Counted from the stretch's first letter, positions 1 to 9,360 are shown. The stretch: DNA of 64,000 nucleotides from Methylocapsa sp. D3K7 (GCF_029855125.1 NZ_CP123229.1:2356001-2420000), one strand, 5' to 3'. Numbers and translations: made by a program. The notes: generated by a model not told the origin, from the sequence alone.

Positions 1-1237
1 TCGCGCCACCCAGATTGCGCATCAAATTGAAAAGCCCGGAGCCCAGTTTCAGCCGCTCAGGCGCTAGCCCGCCAAGGGTCAAAGTGACCGTCGGTGCAAT
101 CGCGAATTGCTGTGCGAATCCGCGCAGCGCCTGCGGCAGCAAAAGTTCGTGCCAGCCACAATCATGTGACAGCGGTGTATAGAACATCATGCCGAGTCCA
201 AAACAGGCGAGTCCAAACATAAGCAGCCAGCGAAGATCGACAAATTTGGTGCAGAGAGCGTAGACCGGAACGGCGAGAAGCTGAAAAAGGCCGGTTGAGA
301 AAATGGCGAAACTGATGTGGACGGCGTCGAAGCCGCGCACCCTCGCAAGAAACAGCGGCGTCAGATATATTGTCGAAAAAAGCCCGATGCCGGTGACAAA
401 CGAAAAGAAGCAACCCAGCGAGAAATTACGGCTCTTCAGCGCACGCAGATCGACAACCGGATTGGTGGATGTGAAGCTCCGCCAAATGAAGCCGAGGCCC
501 GAGACCGCTGATATCATCGCGCAAATGCGAATCGACTTATCGCCGAACCAGTCCCAGCGCGGTCCTTCTTCGAGCACATATTGGAGACAGCCAAGAAAAG
601 CCGCCATCAAGGCGATGCCAAGATAATCGGCGCGTTTCAACAGGGAAAGATCTGGCCTGTCGATCCACACCATCCGCGGCACCGCGATGGCGATAAAGGC
701 GCCAGGAATGAGATTGATGAAAAAGAGCCAGCGCCAGGAGAATTGATAGGTAATCAAGCCGCCAATCGTTGGGCCGAGGGTCGGCGCGAGCGAGGCCAAG
801 GCGCCGATCGCAGCCGCCGCGACGACGACTTTTTGTCCCTGGAAAAAGACGAAAGTCGTGGTGAACACGGCCGGGATCATCGGGGCGCCAAAAAGGCCCT
901 GCAAGGCGCGGAAGACGATCATGCTTTTGATGTCCCATGCCCAGCCGCAGAGCAGGCTTATGAGCGTGAATCCGGCGGCGGAACCGGCAAATAGCCAGCG
1001 CGTCGACAGTACCTGCGCGAGAAACCCGGAAAGCGGTATGACGATGATTTCGGCGATCAGATAGCTTGTCTGAACCCAGGCAACCTCGTCCGGGCTCGCC
1101 GAAAGGCCGCCGCCAATATCCTGGAGCGAGGCGCTGACGATCTGGACATCGAGAAGGGAGATAAAGAAGCCGACGCACATGACCGCAAAAGCGAAGATCT
1201 TGCGCCCGGAAGAAAGCGCCGACGGATCAGTGGACAC
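1..1237 (-). CDS. DHA2-type MFS multidrug efflux permease (partial, 3' end outside window)
   Basis: Drug:H+ antiporter of the 14-helix DHA2/EmrB-QacA group in the inner membrane. The minus-strand frame stays open from a GTG at 1237 to the window edge, about 412 residues. It begins with a hydrophobic helix containing SLLDVQIVSASL, followed by a QTSYLIAEIIVIPLSGFL segment and an RALQGLFGAPMIPAV stretch, all typical of EmrB. The start and distal codons are in the same frame, so no frameshift is needed. TTG at 1243 is an alternative start. The gene lies 15 bp after a broken HlyD/EmrA-like gene, the usual adaptor-permease operon order. The C-terminus is missing because the window ends. Confidence 0.85.
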   Translation of the reverse strand, partial: MSTDPSALSSGRKIFAFAVMCVGFFISLLDVQIVSASLQDIGGGLSASPDEVAWVQTSYLIAEIIVIPLSGFLAQVLSTRWLFAGSAAGFTLISLLCGWAWDIKSMIVFRALQGLFGAPMIPAVFTTTFVFFQGQKVVVAAAAIGALASLAPTLGPTIGGLITYQFSWRWLFFINLIPGAFIAIAVPRMVWIDRPDLSLLKRADYLGIALMAAFLGCLQYVLEEGPRWDWFGDKSIRICAMISAVSGLGFIWRSFTSTNPVVDLRALKSRNFSLGCFFSFVTGIGLFSTIYLTPLFLARVRGFDAVHISFAIFSTGLFQLLAVPVYALCTKFVDLRWLLMFGLACFGLGMMFYTPLSHDCGWHELLLPQALRGFAQQFAIAPTVTLTLGGLAPERLKLGSGLFNLMRNLGGA

Positions 1238-1252
1238 GGCCAACGGGCTTTC

Positions 1253-2389
1253 TCATCGCCCAGCCTCTTTCTCAAGCGTCCGCGAGGTTCGCGTGTCTAT
1301 CTCGGCGGTCACCGAAAGGCCTGGACGTAAACGCCCGAGGACAGACCCCTCGCCATCGAGCCGGATGCGAATCGGAACGCGCTGCGCGATCTTGGTGAAG
1401 TTACCGGTCGCGTTTTCTGGCGGCAAGATACTGAACTGCGCGCCAGTTGCCTGCGCCAGGATTTCGACATGCCCGGCAAAGAGGTCTCCGGCAAAACGTC
1501 GGCGAAGATCTGCACTCTCTGACTCGGTGAAATGCGAGCGATCTGGCTTTCCTTGAAATTCGCATCCATCCAGAGGCCACGTGCTGGAACCAGCGACAGG
1601 ATCTGCGCCCCTGCCGTTGCATAGGCACCAGTGCGCCCGCTGCGATTGCCGATGAAACCATCGACCGGCGCCCGCACTTCCGTGTAGCTAAGGTTCAGAC
1701 GTGCAAGTTCACGCTCGGCCGCAGCCTGCCGCAACCCTGCCTCTACCTGACTTTTTGCGTGTCTATGACATTGATCTGCCGCAGTGCCGCCTGTAGGACG
1801 GCGCGCGCCTTTGCCTCGGCGGCAACAGCTTTCTTCGCCTCCGCATCCGCCTTCTCGAAGTTTTGGATGGAGCCAGCTGCGGAGGCCGCGAGTTGACGGT
1901 AGCGCACCTGGTCGCTTTGCGCCCGCGCAGTTTCAGCCACACAGGCTCAATGCTCGCACGCGCCTCGGCAATAAGGGCGTCCTGGAGGGAACGCATGGAT
2001 TCGAGATTGGCAAGCTGCGCCTCCTGCATGCCAACTGCCGCTTCAGCCTTGGCAAGAGCTGTGCGATAATCGCGACTATCGAGCCGGAACAAAAGATCCC
2101 CGGCGTGCACCGGCTGATTGTCGGCCACCGCTATGTTTTCGATGAAGCCCGGGACCTTGGCAGCGATCGGGGTGATGTCGGCGCCGACATAGGCGTCATC
2201 CGTACTTTCAAGGAACCGCTTGGTATCCCACCATCCGGAGCCGAACCAGGCGGCAATCGCAGTCAGTGCCAAGGCTCCGGTGATACTCAAGCGGCGTAAG
2301 GTTCGAGGCGGCCTGGCCTCTGACCTGGAATGCGCACCTTCAGCGCCTGACACAGCCTCCGCTCTCTGGCCGAGAACGGCATCACTCAC
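1253..2389 (-). pseudogene. HlyD/EmrA-type membrane-fusion adaptor, three frameshifts
   Basis: Adaptor that would link an inner-membrane MFS pump to the outer membrane. The N-terminus (from 2389) has one membrane helix, then STDDAYVGADITPIAAKVPG and a biotinyl-lipoyl-like half. The reading then changes frame near 1921-1945, again at an A5 run (1752-1756, where the previous frame meets TAG), and again near 1475-1495. The last segment carries SILPPENATGNF and ends at TGA 1253-1255. Every expected EmrA block is present but spread over three frames. It precedes the DHA2 permease. It may be a true pseudogene or reflect indel errors. Without indels it would be about 378 residues, normal for the family. 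Confidence 0.8.
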
Positions 2390-2460
2390 AGAGAGCTCCT
2401 CCTCTGGCCACGTTTATTCGGGCCAACGTTTGGCGCATATCTGCGCCAGATTGCTTCGTC

Positions 2461-2829
2461 GGCAACTGGCCCAGCGGCCAAAATGCCGGCGATGTCTCAC
2501 GCGCAAAAGGCTTTTATGAGGGGATCTTCGGATGGACGTTCGATCCATGGGGGCCACCCGGCTACTATCAGATCAAGAACGCTGGCTCCGGCCTTCTCGG
2601 CGCACTTCAGGAACGGCGCGACCTCGTTCCTGGCAAGCCTGTGGTGGGTTATGAGGCGAGCTTCGGCGTCGAGGACATCAGCGCGACCATCGCTGCCGTG
2701 GAAGCGGCGGGCGGCAAGATCATTATGCAGCCCTATCACATCGAGGGCGTCGGAGAATTGATTTATTTCGAGGACACCGAAGGCAATCTCGTCGGCGCGA
2801 TGCAGTACGACCCCGGGGTCTTTGATTGA
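2461..2829 (+). pseudogene. VOC (glyoxalase/dioxygenase-like) protein, 5'-truncated
   Basis: The frame contains RAKGFYEGIFGWTFDPW, the usual opening of a VOC domain, then GYEASFGVEDISATIAAVEA and YFEDTEGNLVGAMQYDPG, the second half with its acidic metal-binding position. No plausible start precedes the domain: the frame continues upstream into sequence antisense to the adaptor gene, so the first 10-20 residues appear lost or replaced. An ATG at 2642 would give only the second half. The stop codon overlaps the start of the AraC gene. The specific substrate is unknown. Confidence 0.6.
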
Positions 2830-3578
2830 CTGCAAGCTGTGACGGCTACGACGTCCGGACGCTGGCGGCCCGCTATCATGCAGGTACGACCCTTGCGGCG
2901 CATCATCATGCTTGGGGGCAACTCGTTTTCGCGGCCTCTGGCGTGATGCGCGTGATTGCCGATGGTGCGGCGTGGTTGATACCGCCGACGCGCGCCATCT
3001 GGCTACAAGTCGGCGTCCGTCACACCATCGCCATGCAGGGTGAGGTCGCCATGCGGACGCATTATATCAATGTGCCTCGCGCCGCATCGCTACCGTCCTC
3101 GCCTTGCGTTCTCGAAGTCGCTCCGCTGCTTCGCGAACTGATCTTCCACATCTTGGGGATCGGAATGCTGGCAACGGATCGTATCGAACATGACCAGCTT
3201 GCCGGCTTGCTCATCGACCTCATTATCGCGGCCGGGCACGAAAATCTCATGCTGCCGCTGCCGCGCGATCCTCGCGCCCTCCGAATGGCGGAGCATTGGC
3301 AACAGCACCCGGACGACAGGCACGACCTTAGTGAGCTTGCTCAGAAGACCGGGGCGAGCCTTCGCACCTTGCAACGTTTGTTTCCACGCGAAACGGGATT
3401 CACGCTTGAGGCTTGGCGACAAAAAGCGCGCTTGATCCACGCGGTTGCGCAACTAGCAGCCGGAACGAGCATGACCAATGCGGCTCTCGATTGCGGCTAT
3501 CAAAGCGCTGCGGCTTTCGGAGTCGCCTTTTCTCACCAATTCGGCGTGTCCCCGGCGCGCTACATCACACGGCGATAA
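2826..3578 (+). CDS. AraC-family transcriptional regulator
   Basis: A 250-residue DNA-binding regulator. The N-terminal cupin-like sensor has HHHAWGQLVFAASGVMRV at about residues 26-43. The C-terminal double helix-turn-helix contains LSELAQKTGASLRTLQRLF and ends GVSPARYITRR, the classic AraC signature. The frame opens directly after a stop at 2823-2825, and the first possible start is TTG 2826, overlapping the VOC stop, which suggests translational coupling. No ATG or GTG lies in frame in the next 50 bases. It may regulate the VOC gene or the divergent efflux operon (inference). The gene is intact and ends just before an IS21 remnant. Confidence 0.85.
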   Translation: MTASCDGYDVRTLAARYHAGTTLAAHHHAWGQLVFAASGVMRVIADGAAWLIPPTRAIWLQVGVRHTIAMQGEVAMRTHYINVPRAASLPSSPCVLEVAPLLRELIFHILGIGMLATDRIEHDQLAGLLIDLIIAAGHENLMLPLPRDPRALRMAEHWQQHPDDRHDLSELAQKTGASLRTLQRLFPRETGFTLEAWRQKARLIHAVAQLAAGTSMTNAALDCGYQSAAAFGVAFSHQFGVSPARYITRR

Positions 3579-3581
3579 CGA

Positions 3582-4040
3582 CCGACCGAGCTGGTTGACA
3601 AGATCGACGAGGTTGAAGAACCGTCCCCTGGCGCGCGTGCGGATGGACGTCGAGGCGACAGCGATGCAGAGATGGGTTTTGCCGGTTCCGGTGCCGCCGA
3701 TGAAAATCGCATTGGGTTTGGCGTCGAGGAAAGTACAGGTGGCGAGTTCGCGAACTTGCCCTTCATCGACCGGCGTATCAGCGAAGACAAACTTGTCGTG
3801 ATCTCTAGGAACCTGGAACTTGGCTCCTGCGATGCGATAACTGATCGAGCGCGTCTGATGGTGAGTGAGTTCAGCCCGCAACAGGTAGGCGCACGTGACA
3901 CCGATAGTGTCCGTACGATCTCCTTGATCGGCCGCTGCTGCTCAAAATAGGCGCGACGTATCTGGGGCCGATCAGGTCCACGCCTATCATCCCCCCAACA
4001 CCCTTCCCAGCCCATCGGGGCCAAAGGGAAGAATGCCGAC
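3582..4040 (-). pseudogene. IS21-family remnant (istA N-term fused to istB middle)
   Basis: Minus-strand reading from about 3990 gives IRRAYFEQQRPIKEIVRTLSVSR, the helix-turn-helix start of an IstA transposase. It passes directly to LRAELTHHQTRSISYRIAGAKF and the Walker A segment FIGGTGTGKTHL of the IstB ATPase, ending near ARGRFFNLVDLVNQL. Most of istA and the first part of istB are missing, as is the C-terminal half of IstB, so this is an internally deleted, inactive IS copy abutting the AraC gene. Confidence 0.75.
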
Positions 4041-4234
4041 ACAAGACGTCAGGAGGGGTTCGAATTGGACGCGAAATCACCCCTCACGGGGTCATTCTTG
4101 CGTGTGAATTTGTATCCTCGTCGCTGAGCACGCCGCGCGCATCGATGCCGAGGCAAAGGCTGCCAGTGCCGAATTACGTGCGAATTTGCACTCGGCAAAG
4201 CGCCACCAAGATCAAGCGAGATGGCGACGGTCAG

Positions 4235-4989
4235 GGAGGTGAAAACCACTTCCGTGAACGCCGGTGCCCGAAATATTTGCTCTCCAATCTGACCAAATGC
4301 GCCTGCTACGGGGGTAGCTATTTGATGATCTCCGCCGATCTCATCGGCTGCGACAATCGGACGAACATTCGCCGGGATCGGCTGGGAGCGCGTGCTCAAC
4401 GCGCTGCGCTTTCACATGATGGACCCGGTATGGAACCCGAGTTGTTCAAGGAGTTCTGTCACGAGTTCACTCGCGAGGTGAACCGGCTGCGGATCGAGCG
4501 CGGAGCGGGTCTCACCGCCATACGAGACGAGCTTCTCCGCATCGGACGAAAACTCGGAAAGTTGCTGGCTCTATTAAGGCTAGTGGTCCGATCGAAGCCA
4601 TCGTCGAGGATATGAAGCGGCTCGATGCCCGAAAGGTGGAGTTGAAGGGCCAGCTTGCGAATGCGAAAGAGCCGCCGCCTCACCCGCATCCGAACATGGC
4701 TGAGATCTACCGCCAGCGGATCGCGGCACTCTATGAGAGCCTGCAGAACGAGGATGGGAAGGCCGAGGCGGCGGAAGCCTTCTGCGCGTTGGTCGATCAG
4801 GTGACGCTTGTTCCCGACGAGGCCGAGCTAGCGATCGTGCTGCGCGGCGACCTAGCGGCGATCCTGCGGATCGCCGCAAACAAGAAAAACCCCGACGTCC
4901 TTGCGGAAGCCGGGGTTTTAGGTGCCTCGCTTTCGCAAGAATCGGTGGTTGCGGGGACAGGATTTGAACCTGTGACCTTCAGGTTATGA
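4235..4989 (+). pseudogene. Serine site-specific recombinase, C-terminal part, frameshifted
   Basis: Only the C-terminal half of a large serine recombinase is recognisable. The zinc beta-ribbon region reads RRCPKYLLSNLTKCACYGGSY, followed by DNRTNIRRDRL and a coiled-coil stretch. The frame changes near 4565-4580 and continues through MKRLDARKVELKGQLANA to the end. The catalytic N-terminal domain is absent. The last codons run through a tRNA-Met 3' fragment, reading VAGTGFEPVTFRL. Just upstream (about 4127-4240) a frame contains AARIDAEAKAASAELRA, reminiscent of IS66 TnpC N-termini, but too short to call. Confidence 0.7.
4886..4919 (+). terminator. Terminator-like hairpin inside recombinase 3' end
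   Basis: A perfect 9-bp inverted repeat, AAAACCCCG (4886-4894) and CGGGGTTTT (4911-4919), encloses a 16-base loop. The A and T runs on either side would allow bidirectional termination. It lies within the last codons of the recombinase remnant, next to the tRNA fragment. Confidence 0.5.
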
Positions 4990-4990
4990 G
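4946..4990 (-). other. tRNA-Met 3' fragment, probable attachment site
   Basis: The reverse complement reads from the CAT anticodon loop through the variable and T arms (GGTTCAAATCC) to a CCA end, about 45 bases matching the 3' part of a tRNA-Met gene. The D arm and 5' acceptor half are absent: the sequence after the anticodon does not continue as tRNA. Such 3' fragments mark the att site left when an integrase inserts into a tRNA gene. A tyrosine integrase starts 220 bases away, consistent with an island boundary. Confidence 0.7.
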
Positions 4991-5132
4991 ATAGTCAAGG
5001 CCACTTTACTCTGCTCTACGATGTTGCCGTAAATGGCCGCCTATTGTTACATATGTATCTGAATTAACTTGATTTTTATACCCGTCCTAACCAACCTCTT
5101 CCTACGACATCAAACGCCATGACTTGCGTCGG

Positions 5133-5154
5133 GGCGCTTCCACGGCGCTTCCAC
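5133..5154. repeat. 11-bp tandem direct repeat upstream of integrase
   Basis: GGCGCTTCCAC occurs twice with no spacer (5133-5143 and 5144-5154), 56 bases before the integrase start and about 140 bases from the tRNA-Met fragment. The position suits an integrase arm-type site, but this is inference. Confidence 0.4.
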
Positions 5155-5209
5155 GGAATAAGAAGGCGCCCCGCTGGGTCTGGGTGGGGATCATGCTGAA
5201 GGATGGACA

Positions 5210-6448
5210 GTGCAGAAACTGAAACTCACAAAACGCACAGTCGAGTCCCTCAAGGCTAATGAGAAGGACTACATAACCTTCGATTCTGAGCTACCGGGGT
5301 TCGGCGTGCGCATCATGCCCAGCGGAAAGCGCTTTTTCCTTATTCAATATCGTCGGCATGGAAGAACGCGACGGGTCATGATGGGACAATTCGGCCCGGT
5401 GACAGCCGAAAATGCTCGAAGGGAGGCGACCCGTCTCCTCGGGCAGGTACGCGGCGCCGGCGGCGATCCGGCGGCACTACGGGATGCCGAGCGCCTGGCA
5501 GCAACGGTCAAGGATCTCGGTCAGCGATTCTTGAAGCAGCATGTCGCGACCCGATGTAAACCCTCGACGCAAGGCGAATATCGCCGTTCGGTCGAGCTGT
5601 TCATAGATCCCTTCTTTGGGAATCAGCGGGTCCGTTCGGTGCAGCCAGCCGACGTCGCCGAGTTGGTGGGAGCGATGGCCCATATTCCATATCAATCCAA
5701 CCGGACGCTCGGCGTTCTTTCTAAAATGATGAATCTCGCCGAGATATGGGGGATGAGGGATCGGCATACCAATCCGTGCGAGCTCATCGAGCGCTACCCA
5801 GAGCACAAGCGTGAGCGGTTCCTTTCGGGCAAAGAATTGCAGCGGCTGGGAACCGTCTTGGCCAAGGCCGAAGCCGAGCAAACGGAAAGCCGATATGCCG
5901 TGGCGGCGTTTCGGCTACTTCTTCTAACAGGATGTCGCCTGTCCGAGATTCAGAAGCTCGAATGGCGGCATGTCGACACTGAAAGCGGGGAACTGCACCT
6001 GCCCGATAGCAAGACGGGCGCCAAGACCGTCCATCTGGGAAAATCTGCTTTCGACGTTCTGCGTGACCTGCCGCGTGTGGCCGAAAACCCGTACGTCATC
6101 GTCGGCAAGCGAGAAGCATCGTATTTGACAGATCTTCAACATCCTTGGCGGCGCATGCGCGCAGCGGCAGGTCTTGAAGGGGTGCGCATTCACGATCTGC
6201 GGCACACCTTCGCCTCAGGTGGTCTCGCGGTCGGCGAAGGATTATCGATGATCGGTAAGCTTCTCGGCCACACACAGATCCAAACGACTGCCCGCTATGC
6301 GCATCTTGCGTCGGATCCCATGAAGGCCGCTGCCAATAAGATCTCCGATCGGCTCGCCTCGGCATTGTCCAGTGCGCTCGAAGATCTCAGCCCGAAAGAA
6401 CTTGTGTCTGAGCAGCTGGCTGAATCGGCGAGCGCGCAGTTTCGATAA
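5210..6448 (+). CDS. Tyrosine integrase (DUF4102-type phage/island integrase)
   Basis: A 412-residue site-specific recombinase. The N-terminal arm-binding domain includes DSELPGFGVRIMPSGKR. A SAM-like core-binding domain spans roughly residues 95-190. The catalytic domain shows LLLTGCRLSEI (first Arg), HDLRHTFAS (His-x-x-Arg) and LLGHTQIQTTARYAHL (His and nucleophilic Tyr), so all active-site residues are visible. The start is GTG 5210, giving the normal QKLKLTKRTVESLKA opening. Full length suggests it is active. It sits beside a tRNA-Met 3' fragment and probably integrates there. Confidence 0.9.
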   Translation: MQKLKLTKRTVESLKANEKDYITFDSELPGFGVRIMPSGKRFFLIQYRRHGRTRRVMMGQFGPVTAENARREATRLLGQVRGAGGDPAALRDAERLAATVKDLGQRFLKQHVATRCKPSTQGEYRRSVELFIDPFFGNQRVRSVQPADVAELVGAMAHIPYQSNRTLGVLSKMMNLAEIWGMRDRHTNPCELIERYPEHKRERFLSGKELQRLGTVLAKAEAEQTESRYAVAAFRLLLLTGCRLSEIQKLEWRHVDTESGELHLPDSKTGAKTVHLGKSAFDVLRDLPRVAENPYVIVGKREASYLTDLQHPWRRMRAAAGLEGVRIHDLRHTFASGGLAVGEGLSMIGKLLGHTQIQTTARYAHLASDPMKAAANKISDRLASALSSALEDLSPKELVSEQLAESASAQFR

Positions 6449-6594
6449 ACCTTATCGAGTCTATACGAGTTAGAACGATACATCTTTGGGGGTTTGAGTC
6501 GGAGGCGCGCTACACCGCAAGACCCACTATGGAGAGCGCATTGTTTTGCTACTGGAGGGAAGCTGCATAAAATAAAATAAAATAAACTGAATAA

Positions 6595-6999
6595 CTACCG
6601 TCTGACGCCGGTAGGTTCGTGCTCTTGAAGATACTGAAGTATGACATCGTCCGTGATGTTGCCGCTGGTGGTGAAGAAATAGCTCCGAGCCCAGAAATGC
6701 CGTCCCCAGTAGCACTTCCGCAAGTCCGGAAACTCCATCTGGACCCGATGCGATGACCGTCCCTTGACGCGCCGCACGAAGTCGCTGACGGTAATATGCG
6801 GCGGAATTTCCACGAACATATGAACATGTTCTCGCGACAAAACGCCGGATACGATCTGGACGCCCAGTTCTTTGCACCGGATAATCGTTCGTATCCGCTC
6901 CCGCAACGCGCCTTCCAGCACCTTGTAGCGACACTTCGTGATCCAGACGATGTGATACCGATGGTGAAAAACCGTGTGACTCCCGCTTGTGTAGCTCAT
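6595..6999 (-). CDS. tnpA: IS200-family Y1 transposase TnpA
   Basis: A 134-residue HUH single-strand transposase. It contains HRYHIVWITKCRYKV near the N-terminus, the HUH metal site in REHVHMFVEIPP, and the C-terminal helix ILQYLQEHE with the nucleophilic Tyr. The length is typical of IS200 TnpA. The start is fixed by an AAGGAG ribosome site eight bases before the ATG at 6999. That ribosome site lies inside one arm of a perfect 26-bp palindrome. The gene appears intact. Confidence 0.9.
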   Translation of the reverse strand: MSYTSGSHTVFHHRYHIVWITKCRYKVLEGALRERIRTIIRCKELGVQIVSGVLSREHVHMFVEIPPHITVSDFVRRVKGRSSHRVQMEFPDLRKCYWGRHFWARSYFFTTSGNITDDVILQYLQEHEPTGVRR

Positions 7000-7064
7000 A
7001 GGCTGGCTCCTTAAAATGGACGTTTCCCCCTTCGCGGGCGTCCATTTTAAGGAGCCAGCCTATG
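6997..7064. repeat. Perfect 26-bp inverted repeat duplicating the tnpA leader
   Basis: Positions 6997-7022 and 7039-7064 are exact reverse complements around a 16-base spacer. Each arm carries a ribosome site (AAGGAG) and an ATG, so the tnpA translation start is mirrored. The mirror ATG at 7062 opens a 16-codon frame (MTKKTAKASSRLKTGV). The stop of the truncated oleate hydratase frame lies within the right arm. A long hairpin could hide the ribosome site, as in IS200 leaders. Confidence 0.85.
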
Positions 7065-8594
7065 ACCAAAAAAACGGCTAAAGCCTCTTCCCGTCTGAAG
7101 ACGGGGGTTTAAATCCAAAAAACTGACAATAAAATAGGGTCGGTCGCTTGAGTCGCCCCATTCGGATGGCTTCGGGACCGGTGCCTCTTCATAGCAAATC
7201 TCCCAAAGGAATTGGCTGGTGATGAATGGCATCAAACATGGAATGCAGATGCTGGTCTCTAGGATCATGGACACCTCCGCCTCGATGCGTAGATGACCCA
7301 GGACTTCGGTCATGATCTCGCGGCCGGTGCAGGCCGACATTGGCTTCTGAATGAAATTTCCGGGCTCATCGACGGATAGGCCGTAGCCCCAGAAGACGCT
7401 GACGTCATCGGGCTGTCCAATGAAATGCGGCTGATGCGGGATGACGATCGAAGCAAGCCAGTTGGATTGCGGGAAGGTGATCAGCCCGCCCTCCCCAGCC
7501 ACGTTGCCAGTGAAGTCCCGGACGATGCGCAGGAAGGTCGGATCATGCAAAGTCGTAGTGAACGACACCCATTTAGACTCGTCGACATGATCGGCGAAGG
7601 CCGAGGGACGTCCGAACTCGGGCCGGTCCAGAGCGATTTTTTCCCAGAGCGTCCAGGCGCCGACGTTTTCCTTGCAGTTGAGCACGGGCGCCACGTCCAT
7701 GGAACCAAGGCTTGACGCTTCGGTCATCGAACCCAGCGTAACCAAAACAAAGTCGTTTGCACCTACCGCGATTTCACCAGACCTTCCATCCAGCTCAAAG
7801 TCAATACGCTTCACCGTCTTCTTGCCGTCGTGATCGCTAAGTCCAAGGTCAGTGACGCGGGTGTTAAATTCAAAGCGAACTCCACGCTCGTCGAGCCATC
7901 TCTGGAGCGGCCGCACCATCGAATCATATTGGTTGTAGACGGTGCGCATTATTCCCTGCAGGCGGTCGAAGCCAGCCACCATATGAGCGAACCGCACCAG
8001 ATAGCGTTTGAACTCGACCGCACTATGCCACGGCTGGAAGGCGAATGTTGTGCACCACATAAACCAGAAATCGGTCTCGAAGAATGTGGGATCGAACTGA
8101 TCAGCTATGCTGGTCCTGCCGAGCATAGCTTCAGGCTCCAACGCTAGACGCTCGATCGTCAAGATGTGCTTTTCGCTGAGGCCAAATTTGGGAGCCGTCT
8201 GCCGGTGGCCGTCCTGGACGAGACGCGATTTGGAGGAGGTCTTTAGCGTCTCGTTCCACGCGAAAATCTCCTGCGTGACCGTCTTGCTATTGTCGAGCGT
8301 GGGAATGGAGGAGAATAGCTCGAAGGTGCTGAGGTACTTGCTCTCGAGCATACGGCCTCCCCGCAAAACATAGCCCTGTTCGGGAGCGCCGGAACCATCG
8401 AGGCTCCCGCCGATCACATCTAGCTCTTCCAAGATCGTGATATTGCACCCCGGAATGTCACCATCGCGAATCATGAATACGGCGGCGGCCAGGGATGCGA
8501 TTCCAGAACCGACAAGATAGACTTTGACAGTGCTCTGATTAGGCTCTTGTCTGGGCAAAGGCGAAGGATTGGAGGCGTTGTTCGCGCGTGCCAT
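7047..8594 (-). pseudogene. Oleate hydratase (MCRA family), 3'-truncated by IS200
   Basis: FAD-dependent fatty acid hydratase. An FAD-binding stretch KVYLVGSGIASLAAAVFMI starts near residue 24, followed by GGSLDGSG, GGRMLESKYL, FWFMWCTTFAFQPWHSA and WGYGL, all close to the second copy at 62526. Homology stops after PFITSQFL (about 7195). The last 50 or so codons are unrelated and run into the IS element. The family usually exceeds 550 residues; here about 465 are genuine, and the C-terminal domain is lost. Activity is unlikely. The original product would add water to C9 double bonds of unsaturated fatty acids. Confidence 0.85.
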
Positions 8595-8687
8595 GAAAAA
8601 CTCCCAAGCTCATCGTCTTGTCGAAAGTGAAACCGCTGGGGCGCTAGGGTCCGGACCCTAGTGCGTCCCGGCGACTGAGTGTTCGGC

Positions 8688-8885
8688 CTACGGATGAACG
8701 CCAGCACTCTTGGCTTGTGCAGCAATCGACGCCTTGTGTGCTTCATCAGAATGAACACATGCCTTAGTGGCGTGCTCTAGACCTGCTTTATCGGTGTTCT
8801 TGCCGTGACATTCGGCGGCGCTGCGGTGAGACTTGGCTGCCGCTTCATGACATTCGGCGGCCTTAACATTATGATCTTGGGGCAT
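8688..8885 (-). CDS. Small Ala/His-rich hypothetical protein
   Basis: A 65-residue soluble protein with recurring A-A-x-CH / A-A-K-SH patterns (KAAECHEAAAKSHRSAAECH), so it may be helical with regularly spaced His and Cys that could bind metal. A GAGGAG ribosome site seven bases before the ATG supports it as a real gene. It has no signal peptide and no recognised family. It lies upstream of the truncated oleate hydratase, beside other small stress-type genes. Confidence 0.6.
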   Translation of the reverse strand: MPQDHNVKAAECHEAAAKSHRSAAECHGKNTDKAGLEHATKACVHSDEAHKASIAAQAKSAGVHP

Positions 8886-9144
8886 GGTTTCTCCTCAGTC
8901 GCTGGAAGTGGCGACGCATCTCACCCTACGATCCAACGATCCATCGAAGGAAGACTCGGAAACTACTCAGGCCGCCCGGTCTTCTAAAAATCGGCGGTAC
9001 TCGGAAGCAGGAGGGCGCTCGAGCTCCTGGCAAGATTGTGCGGCGCCTTCAAACCGGCCGACACGGAAATCAGCAATCGACTGATCGGTCTGGTTAGAGC
9101 GGTTGCGTCAAAGCCAATTTTGCACGCCGGATCACACTCTGGCA

Positions 9145-9360
9145 TCACAAAAAATCTGCCAGTGGCCGTTCTTTGACGACGCGGCCATCACGGCGTAAGC
9201 GCAAATAAGTTACGTGAAAACGCCCCCCGGCCGCAGAGGCCGACCACTCTTTAGCTTTCCGCCATGCGTTGGTATCGTTTTCGGCGTCAAATGTCGGGCC
9301 TGGATCAACCTGGTTCTCCCCGGCCCTGGTCCAGTATTGATCAGCGACATAGCGCAACAT
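9145..9360 (-). CDS. Hypothetical protein, 71 residues
   Basis: The start at 9360 is chosen because CGGAG precedes that ATG at the right distance, the same leader pattern (GGAGAAAACC-ATG) seen at neighbouring genes; a longer frame begins at 9429. The sequence MLRYVADQYWTRAGENQVDPG and the C-terminal TYLRLRRDGRVVKERPL show no membrane segment or motif known to me. Function unknown. Confidence 0.5.
   Translation of the reverse strand: MLRYVADQYWTRAGENQVDPGPTFDAENDTNAWRKAKEWSASAAGGRFHVTYLRLRRDGRVVKERPLADFL

Larger units (their letters stand above)
6560..7115 (-). mobile_element. IS200/IS605-type insertion sequence
   Basis: A short element with a Y1 transposase gene (6595-6999). The subterminal hairpins are CTACCG/CGGTAG near the 3' end of tnpA and CCCGTC-TGAA-GACGGG at 7090-7105. 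There are no terminal inverted repeats, as expected for this family. The outer limits are estimates. It interrupts the 3' part of an oleate hydratase gene. A (AAAAT)n run lies at the left edge (about 6568-6588). Confidence 0.6.

Noticed and set aside
4049..4399. 116-codon minus-strand frame over the recombinase remnant
   Set aside because: It is antisense to recognisable recombinase sequence, with no ribosome site or family.
4946..4990. Complete tRNA-Met gene
   Set aside because: The D arm and 5' acceptor strand are missing; only the 3' part is present.
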